64,000 nucleotides of DNA from CBDAPU01 sp965198875 (GTDB lineage Bacteria > Pseudomonadota > Gammaproteobacteria > Eutrophobiales > Eutrophobiaceae), in NCBI GenBank assembly GCA_965198875.1, contig CBDAPU010000001.1:1302001-1366000 (forward strand). The letters run 5' to 3'. The notes below the pieces were generated by a model, which was not told the DNA's origin, made no database searches, and worked only from the letters and a program-made list of their open reading frames with translations. Shown piece after piece: positions 34,567 through 42,791 of the stretch (positions within the stretch are counted from its first letter, which is position 1; each line of letters begins with the position of its first letter). The translations under genes and the position numbers were made by a program.

Positions 34567-35289
34567 ATGATCCCGTTACATGATGATAATCCGACCCGGA
34601 TTTTCCCGCTCTTCACCATCATCTTTATTGCCGCCTGTGTGTTGGTTTTTCTGTGGCAGGCGTCCCTGGGGAAGCAAGGGTATGCCGTAGCGGTTTATGC
34701 CCTGGGGGTTATTCCGGCGGTATTGCTGGATAAGGTTGTTTTACCGGCGGAATTAGCCGTCATCCCTGCCGGCATGACGATTTTTACATCCATGTTTTTA
34801 CACGGCGGTTTTATGCATCTCGCCGGCAACATGCTCTATTTGTGGATCTTCGGTAACAATGTAGAGGATGCGATGGGTCATGGGCGCTTTATCGTTTTTT
34901 ATTTGCTCTGTGGTGTGGCGGCGGTGTTTGGCCAGGTGTTGCAAAACCCGGACTCACACATCCCCATGATCGGCGCAAGCGGCGCCATTTCAGGTGTATT
35001 AGGCGCTTATTTGTTGCTTTATCCCCATGCCCGTGTACTGGTCGTTATTCCTTTGGGGTTCTTTCTCCAGTTAATACGCCTGCCCGCATTATGGGTCCTG
35101 GGCTTGTGGTTTGTATTACAACTGATCAACTCTGCGATGACGTCCTCTGAAGGGGGAGGGGTAGCCTGGTATGCCCATATCGGCGGGTTTATTGCAGGGA
35201 TGGTGCTGATCCCCATCTTCAGGAGCCCGGATGTAGCATTGTTTCATAGGGCCCACGGTTCGAAGCGTTGGACAAAGCGGTTTAATTAA
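34567..35289 (+). CDS. Rhomboid-family intramembrane serine protease
   Basis: A 240-residue polytopic membrane protein of the rhomboid family, which cleaves transmembrane substrates. Six hydrophobic segments are visible. The catalytic serine lies in GASGAISGVLGAYLL and the catalytic histidine in YAHIGGFIAGMVL; the conserved HLAGNMLYLWIFGNNVEDAMGH loop is also present. No partner or substrate is evident from the neighbours. Confidence 0.93.
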   Translation: MIPLHDDNPTRIFPLFTIIFIAACVLVFLWQASLGKQGYAVAVYALGVIPAVLLDKVVLPAELAVIPAGMTIFTSMFLHGGFMHLAGNMLYLWIFGNNVEDAMGHGRFIVFYLLCGVAAVFGQVLQNPDSHIPMIGASGAISGVLGAYLLLYPHARVLVVIPLGFFLQLIRLPALWVLGLWFVLQLINSAMTSSEGGGVAWYAHIGGFIAGMVLIPIFRSPDVALFHRAHGSKRWTKRFN

Positions 35290-35661
35290 GTGGGCAGGCA
35301 AGATTAAAATAGCGGTGATCGTATAGAAGGGTATTCCTTAAAAATAGTTCATCGCCTTTAGTGTCACATCTTCTGCTTTGTCCTGGGCGATCACTGTGTT
35401 GGTGTAGAGGTGTGCAGTATTGTTATTCGGCTCTCAGGGAAGTTGAGCGCCCTTAAACAGGCGCCGGGCTTGTGCAATGACTCACAAAAACAGGTATTCT
35501 CTCACCCCTTAAAATCGCAGAGCGGGAATGTCATTAGCCGATCACTGTGTTGCTCTGAATTTCACCGCATCCCACATCCGCCCCTCAGCCTGATCTGCCC
35601 TCTCCCTGCCCCATCGGGCGAGCAGGCGCGGCACGGGTATCACAATCAGAAAAACCCTGAT
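35290..35661. other. Intergenic region between rhomboid gene and the Zorya-like operon
   Basis: About 370 bases. No gene I can support; a 175-residue frame here runs on into the antisense of the HNH gene and shows no family. A 14-base direct repeat (cgatcactgtgttg) occurs at 35388-35401 and 35539-35552. Near 35640-35665 a weak aatcag/ctgatt stem could end the minus-strand operon. Confidence 0.4.
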
Positions 35662-36498
35662 TTAAGTCAAGACCTCTGGGTGGTTATTCGGATACTGTCG
35701 GATAAACGCCCTGTACTCATCCTGCCGTTTAATATGCTCATGCAGGGGTTGTGCGGCATGGCATCTTATGCACAGGGCCTTCAGGTTAGCGATGGCATTG
35801 TTCGCCGGGTCGCCGTCAACATGGTGGGCATGCAGATAATGTCGATTATCGGCCAGATACAGGTAACACTGCTCGCACCGCCAGTGTCTTTTTTCCTTGA
35901 AACGCCGTGCTATCTTGTCCCAGTCACGGGCATATAATTGCGGGATTTGATCGCAGTCATATTCAAGCGTATCGCCAAGGCCCGTGCCGCTCGTCTGTTG
36001 ATAAAACTGCTGCAGAGGAAAATGTGTCACATTATGGCGCCGCCAGTCCGGCGGCAATCTACCACGGCAGTTCTTGCACAAATGCAGCTCCCTGCCTGCG
36101 ACTCTCAGGTCTTCCCTGTACTCCCGGTTATGCCAGGTGATGATGTACTGAAACCGCCCCTGCCGGTTGTTGGTTTTTTTATAGCGGTATCCTCTGCTGA
36201 TAGGATAATTTTCTATGGTTCTGCATCGGTACAGATGAAACTTGTGCCAGTCATCGCCCGACAAGTATGCTGGATTTTCTCTTGCATTGAGCTGGTTAAT
36301 AAAAATCGCCACCCGATATAAATCCCCGTTGGGTGCAATATCGAACAATCCCTCTGCCGTGATCAACAATTCCTTCTCATCCTCAATCTCAATGCCGTTG
36401 TTAAGATGGATGCGGAACTGCCTTGTTTGCTCGGCAACGGAAATGCCCATGCCTTCTATCACCTGAAACAATTCCGTGAAGGTGTTGACGCCGCTCAT
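35662..36498 (-). CDS. zorE: HNH nuclease, likely ZorE-like effector of a Zorya system
   Basis: A 278-residue protein with a C-terminal HNH nuclease. It has a CxxC at ~208-211 (WRCEQCYLY), the HNH core HAHHVDGDPANNAIANL (~223-240), and a second CxxC in LCIRCHAAQP. Another CxxC pair (LCKNCRGRLPP) lies in the middle; the N-terminal third is unrecognised. It is the last gene of a three-gene operon after MotA-like and OmpA-like genes, two bases after the latter. That order is the one known for type II Zorya (ZorA, ZorB, ZorE), where ZorE is the DNA-damaging effector. The name rests on context more than on sequence match. Confidence 0.65.
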   Translation of the reverse strand: MSGVNTFTELFQVIEGMGISVAEQTRQFRIHLNNGIEIEDEKELLITAEGLFDIAPNGDLYRVAIFINQLNARENPAYLSGDDWHKFHLYRCRTIENYPISRGYRYKKTNNRQGRFQYIITWHNREYREDLRVAGRELHLCKNCRGRLPPDWRRHNVTHFPLQQFYQQTSGTGLGDTLEYDCDQIPQLYARDWDKIARRFKEKRHWRCEQCYLYLADNRHYLHAHHVDGDPANNAIANLKALCIRCHAAQPLHEHIKRQDEYRAFIRQYPNNHPEVLT

Positions 36499-36500
36499 GG

Positions 36501-37229
36501 CTACAGTTGCAACTCTTCCACGATCCGCAGGATTTTCTCCTGGCTGCGGGTGATGGACTTGAATTCCACTCGGCGCGAGCGAGCCTGATCTTCCTGTCCG
36601 TTTGCAGTCAATACCGGTATGCCATAGGAAAGCCCGTTGGCGCGTATGACTTTATGCAACCAGTCATGGTGGGTTTCTGATGAGACCAGGCGGTAGCAAT
36701 AGGTCAGCACGGCATGGGCGCGCTCCTGGGAAAGACGGGAGTTGTTCAGATAAATCTCGGCCTGGCTTTCGGCGTCCTGCCAGACAGAGCTGGTGTGTCC
36801 CTCTATCCGAATTTCCTCTATCTCATCACTGTATTTTGCCGAGGTCAGAATGGCCAGATAGCGAGGGAAAAAATCATCCAGCACCGCCTTGAAGTTCTCT
36901 CGTAACACTGCGCTGCCGGTCTCAAACAATATGTCCGGCTCATTAAAGCGGATGGTGGAGTCCTGCTCCAGGGTGGCGTCCCATCTCGGCAGATCCTGCC
37001 TGAACTCCGCATAGAGATCGTCATACAACCCAACCTGCAAGGCGTTGTAGGTAGCGGCAATTTCTTTCACGGCCTTGCCTTGTTCAAGAATACTGTCAGC
37101 CGATTTCTTTATTTTTTCGTTGCTCCTCTCAGTCACTAGCATAAAGCTGATGGCGATCAGCAGGAAAATCATCATCAGACCGGTCATCAGATCCGATATG
37201 CCGCCGTGCCAGCTATCCTCTTCGCTCAT
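36501..37229 (-). CDS. zorB: OmpA-like motor partner, ZorB-like
   Basis: A 242-residue inner-membrane protein with one N-terminal helix (ISDLMTGLMMIFLLIAISFML) that carries an aspartate at residue 13, the position where MotB, TolR and ZorB bind ions. The periplasmic part has an OmpA-like peptidoglycan-binding fold (ILFETGSAVLRENF; EIRIEGHTSS; SRLSQERAHAVLTY; ARSRRVEF). It starts one base after the stop of the MotA-like gene. Such a pair resembles MotAB or TolQR, but the HNH gene next to it and the absence of flagellar or Tol genes point to Zorya. Confidence 0.8.
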   Translation of the reverse strand: MSEEDSWHGGISDLMTGLMMIFLLIAISFMLVTERSNEKIKKSADSILEQGKAVKEIAATYNALQVGLYDDLYAEFRQDLPRWDATLEQDSTIRFNEPDILFETGSAVLRENFKAVLDDFFPRYLAILTSAKYSDEIEEIRIEGHTSSVWQDAESQAEIYLNNSRLSQERAHAVLTYCYRLVSSETHHDWLHKVIRANGLSYGIPVLTANGQEDQARSRRVEFKSITRSQEKILRIVEELQL

Positions 37230-37230
37230 G

Positions 37231-38430
37231 CTATCTCTGTGCCCCGGGCATCAGCCTTTCTATCTGTTTGAGAAAGGTCTGATAGTTGTCACCAAACTGC
37301 TTGCTCAATGACACCAGGCTGTTGTTCAAATTATCGGTGGCCGTTTTCATATCGGTATTGAGTTTGTTGACGGCTTTCTGTGACTCGCTGATATATGTGT
37401 CGATTTTTCTGTTTGTCTCATTCAGATAATCCGTTGCCCGAGCATGATTCTCATTCATCTTTGTTGAAACCGCCTTAAAATCATCGGGGATTTTTTCCAG
37501 ATCAGCGGCAAGCGATGTTAGCGAGTCTATGGATTGTTTGATCGCATCCTGAATTTCTTCATTGTTTTTCAGCATGGCGTTCATGGTATTCAGACTCAAT
37601 GCGGTGTTGTTGCAAAACTCCTCGAACTCCTCATTCCTCTTTGCAATCTCCGCCACCGACTCCGCCGTGTCTTTAAGGGATGCTTTCGTCTCCGACAAGG
37701 CGCTTTCGCTGCCCTTGATGGCGTCCATATAGTTTTCCTGCCATGTCACCAGTTGCAGGCAGGCGGCATTGAGTTGTTTGAAATTATCCCCGAATTGCGC
37801 CGTCAGGTTTTGATTGAAATCAGCTATCACGTTCTCTAACGCCTTGATGATCTCCCGGGAAGCGCCTTCGGATAATTTTTCCAAGGTTTGCTCCAGGGAG
37901 CCTCTGACCCTGGCGAGCTCATCTCTTGATTCGGTACGGTGGTTTTTGACCTGCTCTATTACGGCCGCATTGGTCTTTTTGCTGTCCTGCAGAAACTCGG
38001 CCAGTAGCCGGGATTGCTCGGCGAGCTTGTCCGTTAGCGGGTGGCCGCTTTTGGCATAGGGGGAGGGGCGGATCTTTTGCACGATGGCAAGCAAGACCGA
38101 ACATCCCATGCCGGCAATGGAGGTGATGAATGCGATCTTCATGCCCTCCAGCAGGGCGGGAATGCTGGTGGTCAGTTTATCCACGTCAAAACCCAGCAGT
38201 CCGATAAAAATTCCCGTGAACGTGCCCAGAATGCCGAGCGTGACGATCTCGTTTCTGAAGGGCCTATGATGCTTTCCCTGGGCGTCAAAAAAAGAGCGTA
38301 AATCCCACAGCGTCAAAACCAAGATAAGCGTAACAAAAAAGAGGGTAACAGGGTGCTGGAACAGGATATAGCCATAGCCAAAGACAAAAACCGCACCTGC
38401 GAGCAAAATGCCTTTTCTTATGTTCATCAT
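37231..38430 (-). CDS. zorA: MotA/ExbB-like protein with long coiled-coil tail, ZorA-like
   Basis: A 399-residue protein. Four transmembrane helices lie at about 8-24, 28-44, 62-82 (VTLGILGTFTGIFIGLLGF) and 98-118 (MKIAFITSIAGMGCSVLLA), matching the MotA/TolQ/ExbB core. Residues ~130-399 form a long helical, coiled-coil-like tail facing the cytoplasm. In Zorya, ZorA5-ZorB2 is an ion-driven motor whose tail carries a signal from phage infection to the nuclease. First gene of the operon; about 250 bases separate it from the next minus-strand gene, and no clear promoter was identified. Confidence 0.8.
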   Translation of the reverse strand: MMNIRKGILLAGAVFVFGYGYILFQHPVTLFFVTLILVLTLWDLRSFFDAQGKHHRPFRNEIVTLGILGTFTGIFIGLLGFDVDKLTTSIPALLEGMKIAFITSIAGMGCSVLLAIVQKIRPSPYAKSGHPLTDKLAEQSRLLAEFLQDSKKTNAAVIEQVKNHRTESRDELARVRGSLEQTLEKLSEGASREIIKALENVIADFNQNLTAQFGDNFKQLNAACLQLVTWQENYMDAIKGSESALSETKASLKDTAESVAEIAKRNEEFEEFCNNTALSLNTMNAMLKNNEEIQDAIKQSIDSLTSLAADLEKIPDDFKAVSTKMNENHARATDYLNETNRKIDTYISESQKAVNKLNTDMKTATDNLNNSLVSLSKQFGDNYQTFLKQIERLMPGAQR

Positions 38431-38684
38431 GGGGTCATGGCGCTTAACATGGATAGTTTATGATGCTGGGCCCGCTTTCATTTCTTCAATGATTCAATGA
38501 ACTTTAACCACTGCGTTGATGCAGACAAAGGTGCGCCTGTGCTCCCAACATTACTTTATTAACTATGCAGGTTAAGTGTTTCACCCACTCCCGCACAAAG
38601 GACCGGGATGACAGGTGCAGAGGCGTTCCGGGCGGTCTATTGTCGCTCCCTGAGCGGCTCGGCTAAAGCGCTCACAGATGACAT

Positions 38685-38960
38685 TCATTCACCCGCATCC
38701 GAGGCGAGTAGCGCAAGCAGGCGTTCTCTGGCGTCAGGGTTGATCACCTCGGCCAGGGCCTGATTGAACTGTTTTACTTTTTCATCGTGCTCCCTTAATA
38801 ACCTCTCCAGCCGCAGGTTCTCGGCAATGCCGGGGCTTCCGGCAAGTCGATATTTTTCATCCATCGCCTGTAGCAACGAGAAATAGTTTTTTTTACTCCG
38901 CCCCATTGCTTCATAGGCCCGCCAGGCGGCAACAATCTCAGGCTCCAGTCCTTCCTTCAT
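38685..38960 (-). CDS. Small hypothetical protein downstream of fba
   Basis: A 91-residue, mostly helical and charged protein (EIVAAWRAYEAMGRSKKNYF; LERLLREHDEKVKQFNQAL). I do not recognise a family. It begins 30 bases after the fba stop on the same strand, so it is probably co-transcribed with the glycolytic genes. No membrane segment or metal motif is seen. Confidence 0.6.
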   Translation of the reverse strand: MKEGLEPEIVAAWRAYEAMGRSKKNYFSLLQAMDEKYRLAGSPGIAENLRLERLLREHDEKVKQFNQALAEVINPDARERLLALLASDAGE

Positions 38961-38990
38961 CTAACCGACATAAAAACCATTGAGGGCGGA

Positions 38991-40019
38991 TCAGGCGGCC
39001 TGCTCCAATGCATCGGTGTATTTACCCAGACAGGCAAGGCTGTTGCATTTTTCTCTGTGCAGGAGGGCGCCTTGTGCGGCGGCGACATTCTCCTGCCTGC
39101 CGCCCCAGGTCTTCAAGCCCGGCTCTTGTAGTGCGCGCCCGTATGAGAAACTCAATGGCCAGGGTAAATGTTTATCGCCGGCGTTCATGGCGTTTAAGTG
39201 GGCGGTGGCCAGCTCGGCACGTTGACCGCCGGAGAGAAATACGATGCCGGGCAGGGCGGCGGGCACGGTGTTCAGCAGACAGCGCACGGTTTTATCGGCC
39301 ACTTCGGCTATGCCCGCCTGCTCTGGGCATTGTTTGCCAGCGATCACCATGTTGGTTTTCAGGATGGTGTGCGCCACGGATACGCCCTGGTTGTAGAGCG
39401 CATGGAAAACCGCTTTTAATGTTTTCTCGGTAACCGCATAGCAGGTGTTAATGTCGTTATCCGCATCCATTAAAACCTCTGGCTCCACCATTGGCACAAT
39501 GCCCGCTTCCTGGCATAAACCGGCATAGCGGGCGAGGGCATGGGCGTTGGCTTCAATGCAGGCGTCTGTGGGCAGCCCGGGGCCGATGGTGATAACGGCG
39601 CGCCACTTTGCAAATCTCGCCCCGAGCGCCCGATACTCTCCAAGGCGTTCACGCAAGCCATCCAGCCCCTCTGTGATTTTCTCGCCGGGATGGCCGGCCA
39701 GATCTTTTGCGCCTTTGTCCACCTTGATCCCGGGCATGATGCCTTTTCTGATCATGACCTCAGGAAAGGGCGTGCCGTCTGCGGCGTTTTGCCTCAGGGT
39801 TTCATCAAATAAGATCATGCCGCTGATAAAGGCCTCACTGCCGGCTGCGGTGATCAACAGATCCCGGTAGGCCCGTCTGCTCTCTTGCGTTGATTCAATA
39901 TCAATGGAGTCGAATCGTTTTTTAATGGTCGGCAAACTCTCATCTATCGCCAGGATCCCTTTGCCCTTAGCCACCATGGCGGCGGCGGTGTGCGCCATCT
40001 CTTCGGTCAGATTACTCAT
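38991..40019 (-). CDS. Class I fructose-bisphosphate aldolase
   Basis: A Schiff-base aldolase, 342 residues, resembling the animal and plant type. It has GKGILAIDESLPTIKKRF near the N terminus, IVPMVEPEVLMDAD, the Schiff-base lysine in HTILKTNMVIAG, and FLSGGQRAELATAHLNAM. Most gammaproteobacteria rely on a metal-dependent class II aldolase, so this is a less common choice. ATG 40019 is preceded by GGAG (8 bases). It ends the tkt-gap-pgk-pyk-fba run. Confidence 0.93.
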   Translation of the reverse strand: MSNLTEEMAHTAAAMVAKGKGILAIDESLPTIKKRFDSIDIESTQESRRAYRDLLITAAGSEAFISGMILFDETLRQNAADGTPFPEVMIRKGIMPGIKVDKGAKDLAGHPGEKITEGLDGLRERLGEYRALGARFAKWRAVITIGPGLPTDACIEANAHALARYAGLCQEAGIVPMVEPEVLMDADNDINTCYAVTEKTLKAVFHALYNQGVSVAHTILKTNMVIAGKQCPEQAGIAEVADKTVRCLLNTVPAALPGIVFLSGGQRAELATAHLNAMNAGDKHLPWPLSFSYGRALQEPGLKTWGGRQENVAAAQGALLHREKCNSLACLGKYTDALEQAA

Positions 40020-40114
40020 GTGTGATCTCCGTATTTTGTGAATGCATAAAATCGGTAAAATTGTAACGATTTTTATTGTTGGTAAACAACAACCCAACAT
40101 GTCGGTCGGGTGGA

Positions 40115-41548
40115 TTATTCAGGCGTTTTCCCGACCTGGATGATTTTCATGCTGTTCGTCCCGCCACGATGACCGCTAAGATCGCCTTTGGTGATGAGCA
40201 CGACATCGTCTTCTTTCACCAGATCGAGCCGCACTAACTGGGCGATGATTTCGTTGTTCGCTTCAGGTGCGCTGGTGTGTGTTATATCAAAGTGAATGGG
40301 GTAGACATCTCTGTATAATCTCACCTTTCGCATGGTTGAGACATGTCGAGTGAATGCCATGATGGGGATCCCCGAGCTGATACGCGACATCCACAGACAG
40401 GTTGAGCCGGTTTCAGTCAAGGTGGCGATGGCTTTGGCGTTAATGTGATTGGCCGCATACATGGCGGCCATGGCGATGGCCTCATCGATGCGATGAAATG
40501 TCTGATTAATGCGGTGATCCGATCGTCGGGTTTCTTTTTGTTTTTCGGTTTCCATGCAGATCCGTGCCATGGCGCCTACAACTTGATCGGGGAATAAACC
40601 AATACTGGTCTCACCGGAGAGCATGACCGCATCTGTGCCATCTAAAACCGCATTGGCCACATCAAAGACCTCTGCGCGCGTGGGCACCTGGCTATCGATC
40701 ATCGAGTCCATCATCTGTGTCGCCGTGATAACCGGGCAATCCAGGGCCTGGGCCTGCTTGATCAATTTTTTCTGCACGGGCGGCAAGGAGGCGTCACCGA
40801 TTTCAACGCCCAGATCGCCACGGGCGATCATGATAGCGTCAGCGGCACGGATAATGGCCTCGCTATTTTCCAATGCCTCCGCCCGCTCAAGTTTTGCGAT
40901 GACGCCGGCAGTTGATCCGGCATCATCCAAAAGCAGGCGGGCCTGTTGTATATCATCGGCCGTACTGACGAAGGAGATGGCGAAATAATCAGCGCCGATG
41001 GAGACGCCGTGCAGCAGATCTTCCCGGTCCTTTTTTGTTAATGCCCCGGCGGACAGCCCGCCGCCCTTGAGGTTGATCCCCTTGTTGTTTGATAGCTCGC
41101 CGCCAACCTGGACCTGGCATTGTATTTTTGTTTCGATAACGTCCGTGACCTGTAATGTGATCCGGCCATCATCAACCAGTAACAGGTTTCCCGACCGCAC
41201 ATCTTTGCTCAGGCCCTGATAGGTGAGGCCGACCTGTTCAGCATTGCCCGCATCGGCCGGCAAGGTTGCATCAAGGGTAAAACTTGCGCCTTCTCGCAGG
41301 AGAACTTCTCCATCCTTAAAACCCTGCAAACGGATCTTCGGGCCTTGCAGATCGGCGATGACGCCAACTTCAATCCCCTTATCCGCCGTTATATTGCGGA
41401 TCGCCTGCACACGTTCTTTATGCCCCCGGTGTGTCTGATGTGAATAATTTATCCTGAACAGATCAACGCCCGCATCGATGAGGCTCTCCAGCATTGCCGG
41501 ATCGTCGGTGGCGGGGCCTAGCGTGGCAATGATCTTTGTTCTTCGCAT
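40115..41548 (-). CDS. pyk: Pyruvate kinase
   Basis: Pyruvate kinase makes pyruvate and ATP from phosphoenolpyruvate. The 477 residues show RRTKIIATLGPATDDP, GVIADLQGPKIRLQGF, the catalytic IIAKLERAEALEN and MIARGDLGVEIG, CPVITATQMMDSMIDSQVPTRAEV, and LSGETSIGLFP. It lies between pgk (16-base gap) and the aldolase on the minus strand. Confidence 0.96.
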   Translation of the reverse strand: MRRTKIIATLGPATDDPAMLESLIDAGVDLFRINYSHQTHRGHKERVQAIRNITADKGIEVGVIADLQGPKIRLQGFKDGEVLLREGASFTLDATLPADAGNAEQVGLTYQGLSKDVRSGNLLLVDDGRITLQVTDVIETKIQCQVQVGGELSNNKGINLKGGGLSAGALTKKDREDLLHGVSIGADYFAISFVSTADDIQQARLLLDDAGSTAGVIAKLERAEALENSEAIIRAADAIMIARGDLGVEIGDASLPPVQKKLIKQAQALDCPVITATQMMDSMIDSQVPTRAEVFDVANAVLDGTDAVMLSGETSIGLFPDQVVGAMARICMETEKQKETRRSDHRINQTFHRIDEAIAMAAMYAANHINAKAIATLTETGSTCLWMSRISSGIPIMAFTRHVSTMRKVRLYRDVYPIHFDITHTSAPEANNEIIAQLVRLDLVKEDDVVLITKGDLSGHRGGTNSMKIIQVGKTPE

Positions 41549-41564
41549 AAAAGAATGGGGTAAG

Positions 41565-42791
41565 TTAAACAGCGCGCACCGACTGCCCCTCGCGCCAAGC
41601 CCGGGCTGATGCTTGCAAGATGTCTACAGTGGGCAGAGCCTCACCTGCAAGCAACGCCAGGAATGCACCGCCACCGGTAGAGATATAAGACACACTTGCG
41701 CCGAATTTCGCGATGGCCGATAAGGTATCTCCGCCACCGGCAATAGAGAGCCCCCGGTTTGCGCTGACCGCATCAGCCAGGGCCCGGGTTCCCTGTGAGA
41801 ATGGCGCTATTTCAAAGACGCCAACCGGGCCGTTCCATAATATGGTTTTCGCCGCATCGATGATGGCGTGATTTGCCGCAATCGTTCTCTCACCCACATC
41901 GACAATCAGCTCGTGAGCATCGATATCGCTGAGCGCCTTCATGCTCACATTGGCGTCTTCACAGACTAAGTCGGCACAGATCACATCGACCGGCAAGGCG
42001 ACCCGCTTGTTATGCTGGTTTGCGTATTCAAGTATGTTTGCTGCATTGCCGAGCAGCGCATCTTCACACAGTGAGCTGCCGATATGAAAGCCGGCCGCTT
42101 TTAAGAAGGTATTGGCAATGCCCCCGCCCACGAGTAACACATCTACCTGTCTGATCAAGTTCTCCAGCACCAATAGCTTGCTTGATACCTTGGCGCCGCC
42201 GACGATAGCCACCGTTGGTTTTTCAGGGCTCTGCAGGGCCTGATTGATTGCTGCTATTTCCGAGACTAACAAGGGACCGGCACAGGCGAGCGGCGCATAT
42301 TTGGCGATGGCGTGGGTGGAGGCCTGGGCCCGGTGTGCGCTGGCGAATGCATCGTTCATATAAATATCACAAAGACCTGCAAGCGCCCGCGCCAGGTCAT
42401 CGTCATCGGCACTCTCGCCTTTGCTAAAGCGGATATTCTCCAGCATGATGATGTTGCTCCCCTGAAAAGAGAGATGATTGCGCCAATCGGTAAACAGCGG
42501 CACCGGCTGGCCTAGTAATTCAGCAAGGTGGGAGGCAACCGGCGCCAGAGAATAACGCTGATCATACACGCCCTCTTTGGGCCGCCCCAGGTGCGAGACC
42601 AACATGATCTTCGCCCCGGCGGCCAGTAGCTTGTGCAATGTGGGCAGACAGGCCCTGATCCGGGCGTCATCCTGGATAACGCCGGCGATGATCGGCACAT
42701 TAAAATCCACGCGGATGAGGACTTTTCTACCGCGGAGATGTAAATCCCCCAGGGTGATAAACTCAGGTGTTTGCAATGAACGGCCCCGCAC
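41565..42791 (-). CDS. pgk: Phosphoglycerate kinase
   Basis: Pgk exchanges phosphate between 1,3-bisphosphoglycerate and ADP. The 408 residues show VLIRVDFNVPI, SHLGRPKEGVYD, MNDAFASAHRAQAST, the nucleotide loop VAIVGGAKVSSKLLVLENL, and the C-terminal SIAGGGDTLSAIAKFG. The GTG at 42791 overlaps the gap stop by one base; an in-frame TTG at 42776 with GGGG upstream is an alternative start. Confidence 0.96.
   Translation of the reverse strand: MRGRSLQTPEFITLGDLHLRGRKVLIRVDFNVPIIAGVIQDDARIRACLPTLHKLLAAGAKIMLVSHLGRPKEGVYDQRYSLAPVASHLAELLGQPVPLFTDWRNHLSFQGSNIIMLENIRFSKGESADDDDLARALAGLCDIYMNDAFASAHRAQASTHAIAKYAPLACAGPLLVSEIAAINQALQSPEKPTVAIVGGAKVSSKLLVLENLIRQVDVLLVGGGIANTFLKAAGFHIGSSLCEDALLGNAANILEYANQHNKRVALPVDVICADLVCEDANVSMKALSDIDAHELIVDVGERTIAANHAIIDAAKTILWNGPVGVFEIAPFSQGTRALADAVSANRGLSIAGGGDTLSAIAKFGASVSYISTGGGAFLALLAGEALPTVDILQASARAWREGQSVRAV

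Noticed and set aside
35410..35937. 175-residue plus-strand frame over the rhomboid-zorE gap
   Set aside because: It runs into the antisense strand of the HNH gene, has no recognisable domain and a composition typical of non-coding frames.
36501..38430. MotA/ExbB-like plus OmpA-like pair as a flagellar or Tol-Pal motor
   Set aside because: No flagellar, tolA or pal genes nearby, the coiled-coil tail is too long for TolQ or MotA, and an HNH nuclease gene is in the same operon.
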